64,000 nt of DNA, taken from positions 28,643,477 to 28,707,476 of the forward strand of contig CM059045.1 in NCBI GenBank assembly GCA_030279155.1. The letters run 5' to 3'. The notes under the pieces are model-generated. The model made no database searches, had not been told where the DNA came from, and saw nothing but the letters and a program-made list of their open reading frames with translations. How positions within the stretch are numbered: the stretch's first letter is position 1; each line of letters begins with the position of its first letter. This document shows, piece after piece, positions 34,641 to 44,373 of the stretch. The position numbers were made by a program, and so were the translations under genes. This DNA comes from Forsythia viridissima. Its lineage: Eukaryota; Streptophyta; Magnoliopsida; Lamiales; Oleaceae.

Positions 34641-35130
34641 TAATCCCATCGCAAAAAAAATCCATTAGACTACACAAGAAAGCATGTAGAACAGAATAAA
34701 GAATAATCCGTCGTGACAAAATCTTAGTCTTGCTTGAGAGGCCACGATATGTTGTAAAGGATAAGCCTGACCATGAGAATCACACTACTGAAGACGAAAT
34801 AGGGGCTCAAGCTTGCACCTTCCGGTAGATATGGCAATGAAATGGAAAGTATATAAATTGAAATTGGCACTACAAGAGAAAGTGATAATTGTCAGAATGG
34901 CTTCATGATAAGGCGCAAAAATTTCTCTAAACAAACATCTAATGATAATGATAATGATGAAGAGTACGTGATGACATCACAACAAGAGAAGAAACAATAG
35001 CAGATGAATATTTTAAAAGATTGAGTAGGGATATGTTGAAAATTATATTGATGATTATGTAAAGAAGATGTAGCAACGGGGCTCCATCACAGCCTCAAAA
35101 AAAAGAACAAAGTGATTAATTACCAGAAAG
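34640..35130. repeat. Direct duplication, copy 1
   Basis: The copy is about 90% similar by eye to 36418-37270, in the same orientation. It runs from the CAATCAAATAATCCCAT block, through the last exon of a CRT-like transporter, to a GATGAAGAGTACxTGATGAC block. It lacks the 183-bp insertion present in copy 2. Confidence 0.85.
34724..34818 (-). pseudogene. CRT-like transporter, last-exon fragment, copy 1
   Basis: On the minus strand an acceptor-like AAG ends at 34819. The frame reads GASLSPYFVFSSVILMVRLI...NISWPLKQD and stops at 34724. It is one hydrophobic helix followed by a short tail, as at the C-terminus of plant chloroquine-resistance-transporter-like (CLT) proteins. Its phase joins that of the exon at 35863-35740. 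The neighbouring exons coding for the preceding helices are missing, so the gene is partial. Family call is moderate. Confidence 0.55.
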
Positions 35131-35739
35131 AAAAACGCTTATGATAAAAACAAAAGAACTGATATTATATCATTTTTCAAATATAAAACTATGTATTTTG
35201 TCTAATAGATAACAAGGTAGTTCACGTGAAAAAGATACAAAAAAATCATATGAATTTTATCTATTTAGCTAACATCTAAAAATTAACTATGTCCGTAATT
35301 GGGGAAATAGTTGCAACTCAATGACATTGTTCCTTGCACCAAGTACATGTTCAACTTCAATGCTGCAATTGATGCCAAACTAGTCATACACTGACATGGC
35401 TATTTCTCTGTCTCAACATATTTCTCATAATTTATGCTGCACCAGTTCCAATATCTCCCATCAACTCCAAACTCATATTGCATCATGTAAGTCAAACTTT
35501 TCACCCCACATTAGATGTATGCATTATGCATACTCGAACTAATCACCTCTATGAAACCTCTAAATGCAAAAACTACCTACTATAAAATGAACACAAAATG
35601 AAAAAAGTGGCAAGGTAAACAGCTTTGTGCAAAGCATAGAGGATAGAATTATAGCAACCCTCCCTGTTCAGAGTTCAAATATAGGCATTGAAGGTCAGAA
35701 AAAGGTTGCATACATTGAGGGGTCCAGGCAAGTTATTAC

Positions 35740-35863
35740 CTGTAGTGTTGGATCCAACATTGAAGAAGCAAGCGGCACCAGTTTTCAAGTATGAGGGAAG
35801 TTCAGTTAAAGGTATGCCTTTCAAATTTGACAAAAAGGGCAGAAAGAGGAGTACAAAAAGAGC
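35740..35863 (-). pseudogene. CRT-like transporter internal exon
   Basis: The exon lies between an acceptor TTGCAG and a donor CAG/GTAATA on the minus strand. It encodes a hydrophobic stretch followed by SNLKGIPLTELPSYLKTGAA and CFFNVGSNTTG. This resembles the loop before the last helices of plant CLT proteins, which are plastid-envelope thiol (glutathione precursor) transporters of the CRT family. Joined to 34818-34724 in phase it would miss several membrane helices, so this is a partial or rearranged gene. Upstream exons were not found. Confidence 0.6.
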
Positions 35864-36434
35864 CTGCAAGTGAGAAGGCACGTGATATATCTAAATTAGA
35901 AGTTTGGTTAAATGTACATGAGTCAATAAACCAACTTAATAATTGACATTGGCCATTTAATGTGCTATGAATGACCAAAAAAGAAAGAAAAAGATTACTA
36001 GAGGTATGAAGAAAGAAAAAGCTTACTAGAGGTATGAAGAACAAATAATACATAGATTCAATGTACAGTAGCTTAGTTGTAAAAATAAACCGTCAAAAAC
36101 AAAGTTCTATCATAGTCAGACAGAGTTAATCCTAATTTGTGCCTGCACCTGTCGGAGATCTGCTTGTTGCCATTGAAACAGTGGCTTCAGTACCTTCTGC
36201 TTTGCTGGTGACTGGTGATACAAGTGCGGAGTAACTAGAGGTGCTTTGAGGGTGCATCAAGCATCACCAAGCACACAACTTGCAATATTTCCCTTCTTTC
36301 ATGTAATTTTAAGGTCAGAGTCTTTGCCTCTTTGGATCGATGCACTGATGTACTTCTTCATATGAAGCTCTTTTTGTGATGATAATAGGGGTGATATGGA
36401 TCACCACGCAATCAAATAATCCCATTGAAAAAAA

Positions 36435-36617
36435 GAGTGCACCCACAGTGGGCACTAATCATGGTGTCCACTATATCTACGTGGCATCACTACATTGATC
36501 ATTTTTTTAAAAGTTTTAAAAAGTTGTCAGCGACTTTTTAAAAGTGACCAATATGGTAATGCCACGTGGACAATGAGCACATAATTAGTGTCCACTGTGA
36601 GTGCTACATTACCACTC
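36435..36617. mobile_element. 183-bp MITE, MULE-like, with an empty site in the paralogous copy
   Basis: It is flanked by a perfect 10-bp TTGAAAAAAA (36425-36434, 36618-36627). The ends are inverted: GAGTGCACCCACAGTGGGCA on the left, GAGTG...GCACTCACAGTGGACA inverted on the right. The duplicate at 34640-34670 runs CCCATCGCAAAAAAAATCC without the insert, showing the pre-insertion state. The duplication length is compatible with Mutator-like elements. Confidence 0.85.
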
Positions 36618-36900
36618 TTGAAAAAAATCCATTAGACTAAACAAGAAAGCACATAGAACAGAATAAAGAATAACCCTAAGAGTCAGAAAGTCGAATGTCT
36701 TACCGCTCGGCCCCAATACCCATTGGTCCCGTCGTTTGAGTTCGAAAAAATGAGTTCCAAGGTAGCTTCGGGCTATTATTTTCTTTTTTCAAAGCGGACA
36801 AAGAAATTTACAAAGAGAGTTGCGTGGCGCATTTAGATCGCCATTGGGGGTGACTCACTACCCAGCTGACCTCAAGTACACAAGTCGTTGTGCCAAAATC

Positions 36901-36995
36901 TTAGTCTTGCTTGAGAGGCCACGATATGTTGTAAAGGACAAGCCCGACTATGAGAATCACACTACCCAGGACGAAATAGGGGCTCAAGCTGGCAC
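36901..36995 (-). pseudogene. CRT-like transporter, last-exon fragment, copy 2
   Basis: Duplicate of the exon at 34724-34818. It reads GASLSPYFVLGSVILIVGLV...NISWPLKQD and stop. It looks closer to a functional helix than copy 1 (Gly retained where copy 1 has Ser or Arg). It lies upstream of the internal exon on the minus strand, so the order is scrambled. Confidence 0.55.
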
Positions 36996-37419
36996 CTTCC
37001 GGTAGATATGGCAATGGAATGGAAAGGATATAAATTGAAATTCGCACTACAAGAGAAAGTGATCATTGTTAGAAGGGCTTCATGATAAGGCGCATATATT
37101 TCTCTAAACAAACATCTAATGATAATGATGAAGAGTACTTGATGACATCACAGCAAAGAAGAAACAATAGCAGAGGAATATTTTAAAAGATTGAGTAGGG
37201 ATATTTTGAAAATTATATTGATGATTATGTAAAGAAGAGGTAGCAATGGGGCGCCATCACAGCCTGAAAAACAGAAGAAAAGCGCTGATGATAAAAACAA
37301 AAGAATTGATATTATATCCTTATCAAATAAAAAACTATGTATTTTGTCTAATAGATAAACAACGTAAATTTTGTCTAATAGACAAGTCTATTATCAAAAA
37401 TTTTGGACAATTGCTCCCC

Positions 37420-38070
37420 ACTCTTTGTTGTAATGCTTGGCATGTGTTCCATTGGGTTGGCTTCAGCGTCGCTTAGGAAGGTGGGTTCTTGATATTGTTG
37501 CAAATTATTTTCCAATTGAGTGAGAGCCTCTTCCCATCCTTATTTCTTCTCTTGTGATCTTCTTATTTGACCTTGGTTATTGTGCCAAGAGTAGTCTGAG
37601 TGATTTTTCCAATCTAGATTGTAGGTGTAGGAATATGAACAAAAACTTTGTATGACCGGTGGTTCCCATAAATCTCCCAAGAGCAAGTCATCCTAATAAA
37701 TTTTGTTAGGTGCATCATATCTCGCTATATTAGCTTAGTGTATTTGTAATGAAATCTCTATAAAGCATGTCACATGTGTTGTCCTCATCAATCTTAGTAA
37801 GTGCATCATATCTAGCTATATTAGCCTGTGCATTGCGATGAAATCTCCATCAAGCATGTCACGTGTGTTGTGCTCATCAATCTCAAGGTCTGCCATCTTG
37901 TTGTGTTGTTGATCTCCTAGCTCATCTTCATTCCCTGAAAACAATGAAACCAAGAAAAATAAGTAAATCAGTTAAAAAAGCAAAATAGAAAAAAAGAATT
38001 AGAGCTAAAATTAAGTAAAACAAAAGTAGAAAAAAAATTAGGCCCCGGCAATGATGCCAAAAACTTATTT
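37420..38070 (-). pseudogene. Athila-type gag remnant and primer-binding site
   Basis: On the minus strand about 37640-37420 reads TYNLDWKNHSDYSWHNNQGQ, followed by LTQLENNLQQYQEPTF. This is the Asn/Gln-rich C-terminal region of Athila gag. Toward the LTR is a directly repeated 91-bp unit (starts 37710 and 37801). A tRNA-Asp-type primer site follows (inverted, 38042-38059; TGGCATCATTGCCGGGGC). Most of gag and all of pol are missing. Confidence 0.65.
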
Positions 38071-39590
38071 TGTGAAATCTCATAAGCATAATGGATCATT
38101 GATAAGTAATACTAAAAGTGAGTTAAGAAATATCGTCCCATGAGGACTTCGATTTATTTTCACTTAATTAAATCAATTTCAGCTTATGTTGAATAAACAC
38201 AATTTTTTTTTTGATTAATTTGTGATTTTATAAAATTAGACTGACTCAACTAGTTGAATGATGCAATTTTTGAAGAAAAATTCAAATAGACAAATTATGC
38301 TATAAATCTTACTCCACCATTAATATTCATTTTAATTCTCAAATCCCCACTTCTCAATCCAATGTGTATTAATAAGGACAATCGATAATTCTAAGTTAAT
38401 TAATAATCTCTTTCAAGAAGAATTAAACCTATTTTCAAATACGACCAAAAAATATTCCTATTTTGAATTCGAATATACAAAAACGCTTTCAACTACAAGA
38501 TTATCTAATTTGATTGCACAAGGCATAATAAATTATTCATAATTTCTATAGGACTTGGTGTTTAAAACTATAATGAGCTAACATATTTTGAACCTTTCGG
38601 AAATCAAACACGTTCAAACGACAATCAATCATTCAAAAGGATATTCACACCACGCATAAATCAAAGTAATAAAATTTTGGTTTAAGAATGAGAATTCATG
38701 AATTAAAATAACATAAAAAAGTTTGCATCATCATCCATAGCATAAAAGTGTTTAGTCTACCATTCTTTGGTTACAAAGGCAAGAAATTAATAGAGAATTC
38801 ATCACCCAAATTATTAGATTACAAGAAAAAGTGTGGAAATCTAAATTTATCCATTTGAAAGTCTTCAAACGAGACCCCCCCAACAATGTTCAACCTCTTA
38901 CTTGCTCTATCTCTTGCTAGCAATTCATCGGAAGAAGAAATCTCATCTCAAGCTGTGTTTTCATCCCTGTTTTTCTCCAAAATTTTGAACAAATTTGACC
39001 CCCATGAATTACAAGAGTTTTGGTATATATGTATCAATTTAGGGTTAAAAATTCATGCAAAGACTCTCCAAAACGTCCCACTCGAGCGAACAAAGTTGGT
39101 CATCCGACGACTGCTTTTTAAACGGCCATAACTTTATGTACGAAACTCCAAATTGTGATATGTAAAACATGTTGGACTCATAATTAGATTATGTTCCAAT
39201 GGTATATCATTTTCCTTGTGGAGATTTTGTGCCAAAGTTTGTGTTCTAATTTCCCAAATGCTTCGGTCATAAGTTTCTCAATTTACTTTTTCGGCATTTG
39301 GATGTTCGATCCTTCACTTCAGCTCTTCATTGTCACTCCAACATACCTTAAAATTATAGAATTTATCTTCTTTTTATCCTCCAATGTTAATCTCTTGAGC
39401 TTCACTTCAAAACCTCAATTTCTTCTCATTTACTTATCAATTTTCACCCATGTGACTCGAGTTCGGGGGTTTCGTCCTACAATCACGAAAATTTATCTTC
39501 TTTTTCATCCTCCAATAGATATCGAATCTAAAACATTTAGAACCATACAAAAACTCTTCATTAAAAAATCGAGATAATTTCATTGTCCAA
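38071..39590 (-). repeat. Athila-type LTR remnant
   Basis: It starts TGTGAAATCTCAT immediately after the inverted primer site, as the LTR at 63966 starts TGTGAAAAT. The far border is not visible and is probably cut by the Tat remnant at about 39600. The sequence is AT-rich and non-coding. Confidence 0.5.
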
Positions 39591-39599
39591 CTGTAGGGC

Positions 39600-40520
39600 T
39601 GCCTAGGCATCCCTTCTATCCAAGGAATTTCTCATTTTTGGGGACCCCAGTGCCTCGTTGTTCTTCTTCACCTTCGCCTTTGGTTGGGTTCTCAAGGTTT
39701 CTTCCCTCCCACTCGTGATGGGAGGGACGGAGGGGGGAGATAGGCCAAAGTTGGCCTTTGCTCAACCTTGTCTTGTCCTTCGCCCTTTATCTCTGAGTAA
39801 GTACCAAGGACCGACTGATTATGTGAATCGTCATTTTCAGGCGCCATTGTTGTTTTTCCCTTTGTTCAAATGGAGAAATTTCTAAAGTGGCTGGAGATGA
39901 TTGAAGAAAGGGCAGTTGGAACAAGAGATTTGGAAAAACACAAAGGAGGTTCACGAAATAGCACAAATCAAACTTTACAATCTTACCTAATAAACTTAAC
40001 AAACAGCAAAGTGAAACTCTTCTCTTGCTAGAATTCTCTGAATCTTCGTGGATTTTGCTGGAACTCTTAGGAAGTTTGAAGAAAATGAACAGGTGAAAAG
40101 AAACTAAGGAAAGGGCACCACAGTTTATATAGACAAGGCCCCTTTCATCCTTATCGTCGAATTCAAATCATATGATCTAAACCATCCTTATAGAGAACAC
40201 ATGTCAAGACCAGGGCAAAAGGCAAGAAACAAAACCCTAGACAATTAATGTAGGAAAAAGACGCGCGCCATGTGTACCCCCAAACACCCATCACGCGCCT
40301 GCAACAATGATGGCGCTGACGCTTCAATTCATCATTACCTGTCCACACTGACATTGCTGATTGACGGCTCGATCAGAGTCATACCTACCACAAACCAAAC
40401 AAGGCCATGTCACCCGTGACTAACCGCTTCGAAGAATCTACAAACCAAACAAAGCCCTCACCCGCTATGAATGAATAGGCTTCGAGCTTGGAGGACTATA
40501 CATAACCACTTCGAAGAATC
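39600..40520 (-). mobile_element. Remnant of a second Tat-type element (3' region)
   Basis: A minus-strand frame from ATG 39847 begins MAPENDDSHN, against MSSENDDSQN at 19648. It ends with PKMRNSLDRRDA, against PKMRISLDRRNA. This is the N-terminus of the antisense accessory gene. The following plus-strand stretch matches 19650-20160, including the end GGCTTCGAGCTTGGAGGACTATA (compare about 20131). There is no LTR or pol. It is a truncated relative of the 7239-21100 element. Confidence 0.7.
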
Positions 40521-40887
40521 CATGTGTATATATGCGAGGAACTTCATCACAAATTTCCAATCAAGGCGAAGGCCCCCATATCAATTGGAATTCATCGCAC
40601 AATTCCAATCAACATCACGTTTAAAATATATATTATATAAATAATTTTTTATAATTATTTTAAGAAAATAGCTTATTTGGGTAAAAATTCCCATGTATAG
40701 TACAATTGACATCACAATTAAAACCAATAGGTCCCAACCTAACTATCGAAAAAATAGGTTAACCATGACAAAGAGATGTGGGCCGGCTGGTGAAGTAATT
40801 TGAACGAGGGAGAGCGCCTGATTGGTTACCTCATCTAACTCCTTACGTACACACGACCAATGTAGCCTTTCTCATAGCTGTTAAACC

Positions 40888-41596
40888 TAGGGCCAGACTT
40901 TAGGTTTTGTAGATCTGAGTCGGAATTTAAAAATTAGGCCCTCAAATCTTAGTGTGCACTTATATTTTTCTTCATAAGAGTTTTTCGGAACTAAATCTAT
41001 AAACTCAAAATCTAACAATAAAATAATAAACAAAATGTAATACCCAATAATAAAGAATGCTATGAATTTTTTTTTATCATAACTAATTTTACAATAATTT
41101 TATCGACATACATACATATTTAAAGAAAAATTCACTGATGCAAAATATGATGTCAACAAGAAATGACAAAATCAAGTAATATTTCAATTTGATTTGTTCT
41201 AGATCAATGCTTTGAAATGAACAAAACTAAATAGTGATAATTTCATCGTATACTACAAAATATGAAATAATTTAAAAAATACTATCTATCTTTTTTTTTA
41301 ATTCTAAAAATACTGTTTTTTATTTCTGTAACACTTGTTGTTACATTTGTTATGTTTGTTAATAACAAATGTAACACATTTATTATAATTAAAATAACAA
41401 ATGTAATAACAACTGTTACAAAAATAAAAAATAGTATTTTTATAATAAAAAAAGTAAGATAAGTATTTTAAGAAATATTTTATTTATTGTAGTTATTTGT
41501 GAAAAAAACCCAAATAAATATTACACATATTTTAAACATTTATGGGCCGTTAAATATTTTGAGTACGAGATAGCTGTGTAATATAAATTTGACCCG
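40888..41596. mobile_element. Non-autonomous hAT element, copy 1 (709 bp)
   Basis: It starts TAGGGCCAGACTTTAGG, is flanked by a perfect 8-bp duplication GTTAAACC (40880-40887, 41597-41604), and ends GGGCCGTTAAATATTTTGAG...GACCCG. It shares both ends and the ATTTTCTTCATAAGAG block with the element at 42245-43461. Non-coding. Confidence 0.8.
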
Positions 41597-41627
41597 GTTA
41601 AACCCCTGCCACCCATATGGTTTTTGT

Positions 41628-43490
41628 GTGGGAATGGTGCTGAATGGTCGGGTGACTCGGCCAATTTTTTAAAATAGCCGTTGACCCATTTTGGTGTGTA
41701 AATTACCAAATATAACCTTGTCTCGTTCCTCACTTATAATCATTTCAAACGATTTCAAATTCATTTGTTTGTAAAAAAAAAGAAGATTTCAAGGTTAGAA
41801 TCTAACCCATTTCAATGTTAGAATCCAACCAATTTCATTTCAAAGTAGAAATTCATCATTCTCTAACTTCTTCTTTTAATTTACGGTAGAAATTGTAGAT
41901 TTTGTAGTATAAATCATGGAAATATGTATAATTATGAGTATGAATTGTAATTTTTTCTTTAAATTTATGTAAATCTGGGTTCATTTGATGCGAATTAATT
42001 GAAAAAATCAGTTATAATTATATAAATTTGTATTAACAGACTCATAGTCTGTTAACATATGTTCACACCCATTAATAGACCATGAGTTTGTTAACAAGTA
42101 TGAACAATTGTTAAAGCCAAAATTGACCTTAACAGATTCTAGATCTGTTAGCAGACTCATAGTCTGTTAACCGACCATATGTTAATAGATGGTTGGTTAA
42201 CATATGGTCGGTTAACAGATGATCTGTTAACAGTCGTGAGTAAGCAGGGCCGGACTTTAGGTTTTACAGACCTGAGTCGAACTTTAAAACTTGGACCCCT
42301 CAAATCATAGTACATATTCAAAAAAAAATTTCTTCATAAGAGATTTTTTAGAATTAAATCAATAAATTCAAAACCTAACAATAAAACAACAAACAAAATT
42401 TAACATCCAATACATACTAAACTACAAAAATCATGAATGCGGGAATAACATATATTGATGGTATAATAAATCTGAACTTAAAATTCATCAAAGAATATAA
42501 TAAAGAAAGCAATTAGCATCCCCACCGCCATAGCCAAAAAAAAAAACATGTGGGTCTATGTGCGTGTTCAAAAAATTGATGCAGAACGGGTTAAGAAATT
42601 GTTAAAAATCAAAATTTTAGATGTTCTTGTCACATCTTCTTTTATTACCCTTAAGTTACTTAATTATGGCGTTTTCCTAACAATATCCCCACTAATTTCT
42701 TTCTCGTTAATTTTATTTTATTTGTTTGAGTGTATGTGTGTGCCTTTGAAGGATGGGAGGTTGCATAGCTAAGCCCATAACTCACCAAAAGTCGAAGGAA
42801 GTTCTTGTGGCCAGGGCCGGTTCTGACATTTTCGGGGCCCGAGGCGAGGTCCAAAATTTAGGCCCCCAAATCAAGAAGTCATATTTGGCTAATAGTGGCC
42901 TGGACTTCAATATTTTTTTTAAAAAAAATAGGCCCCTTCAATTTTGGATCACTACTTAATAATAGTCATTGTCCTTATAGAATGCGGCTTAATTTGCTTT
43001 GTTGGATTTCAAACTTTTGTACAAATATTTTTTATTGGACAACTTCAGTCCAATTTTTTTTTTTTTTTTTTTAACGAAAATAGTATTTTTTTTTAACTAA
43101 AAAGAGTTCAATATATTCAAAACCATAAAGTCATTTGGATAAACTACAAGCAAATTGTGTCCCTAGAGCTACTATTGTTGAGGTATCGGAGGGAGTGGGA
43201 GAGATACATGTAGTTTTTATCACTTTATGGAATGTGAATGGATGGGTTACATGAGTAGTAGATTTTTAATTGGATAATTATGTGAGTTTTTAATTGGGTA
43301 GTTTTTTAAATTAGACATGAGTTTGGGTTGATTAGGCCAATATTTTCAAATAACAAAAAAAGAAAAAAAGACATAACATTTTTTTAATAAAATTTATGGG
43401 CCCTTGAAAATTTTGGGTCTGAGACAACTGCCTCTTGGGACTCATATAAAGTCCGGGCATGTGAGTAAGTAAGGGTATTTATGTCTTTTA
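41628..43490 (+). repeat. Recurrent ~600-bp repeat, copy C, split by a hAT element
   Basis: It begins GTGGGAATGGTGCTGAATGG and parallels copies A and B up to 42244. The remainder (AAGGGTATTTATGTCTTTTA) resumes after 43469. Its terminal part repeats GTTAACAGA/CTGTTAAC words many times (about 42035-42235) and could fold into several hairpins. Confidence 0.75.
42245..43461. mobile_element. Non-autonomous hAT element, copy 2 (1217 bp), nested
   Basis: Ends are CAGGGCCGGACTTTA and, inverted, CATGCCCGGACTTTA. The perfect 8-bp duplication TGAGTAAG lies at 42237-42244 and 43462-43469. It is inserted inside repeat copy C. A further hAT-like terminus (CAGGGCCGGTTCTGACATTT, about 42812) inside it suggests another nested fragment. 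No transposase. Confidence 0.82.
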
Positions 43491-44280
43491 TATTTAAAAG
43501 ATGGGTAATATTACACTACACTTTTTTTTATTATTCACACCACGTTTTAATTGCAATAAAAGCTCCTCCAACATTTGATATTTAGGCACTTATGTTTCTA
43601 AAATTTCTCATCGTATTTTTATCATTAACTTTCATTTAGTTTTCACATCTTGTCTCAGATGAAGATTTTTTTCTAAATATTCTGCTAATGTGTATTGAAA
43701 TGATGGAAAAATATTTTGTCAAACTTACGTATTTGTTATTTATTTTAATTATGTAAAAATATTAGAGACAATTTTTTTATGTCCTCCTAATTAACTTTTT
43801 GGACAAAAATCATCATGAAAGGTAAATATAAGACATGCAAATTAATAGGTTGATCACCGAACGTAGGGATGTTTACTCCACTACAAGCACAAAAAAGTAT
43901 TTTTTTGTCCATCACTACGTCTTCATCTTCTCAAACCAAAACCCATATATCCCTCTCAATTTACCAATTTCTTCGTATTCTTCTCTATATTCTTCAAAAT
44001 CAAACACCCCTCCAATAAAACTCTCCCCCTTTCTCTCAATCTTCAACATTCTTCTCAATTCTTCAATCTATTAAAATCATATGCGGTCGGATCCCACCGC
44101 AAAAAAAGCGGTATACTAGTAATAAAAATTTGCTAAAAAAGTTAGAATCATAAATACAAGAGTAACCAATAGCTGAAGATTTTTATTGTAATTAAAATAT
44201 AGTGTACTTAACAAATAATATTGTGATAATATAATTACCTTTAAAAGAGGCGTTTAAAACTTATTTGGTATAATATAAGC
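43491..44280. other. Intergenic, possible promoter side of the BIO3-BIO1 relic
   Basis: AT-rich sequence with no coding or element signature. Confidence 0.45.
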
Positions 44281-44373
44281 TCTTTTGCCATTCTCTTTGA
44301 GAAGGTCATTTAAAAAATACACCCGTTTTTGTCCTTCTTATCCACCGCTCCCCCCCTCTCTTTCATACACGCA

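Larger units (their letters stand above)
36418..37270. repeat. Direct duplication, copy 2 (with insertion)
   Basis: Same-orientation copy of 34640-35130. It carries a 183-bp MITE at 36435-36617 and an unrelated stretch at about 36680-36880 that copy 1 lacks. Confidence 0.85.

Noticed and set aside
35688..35873. Plus-strand Lys/Arg-rich frame
   Set aside because: It is the antisense of the CRT-like exon, which has proper splice sites on the minus strand.
42812..43461. Separate complete hAT starting at CAGGGCCGGTTCTGACATTT
   Set aside because: No own target duplication or matching end was found; kept only as a note inside the larger hAT element.
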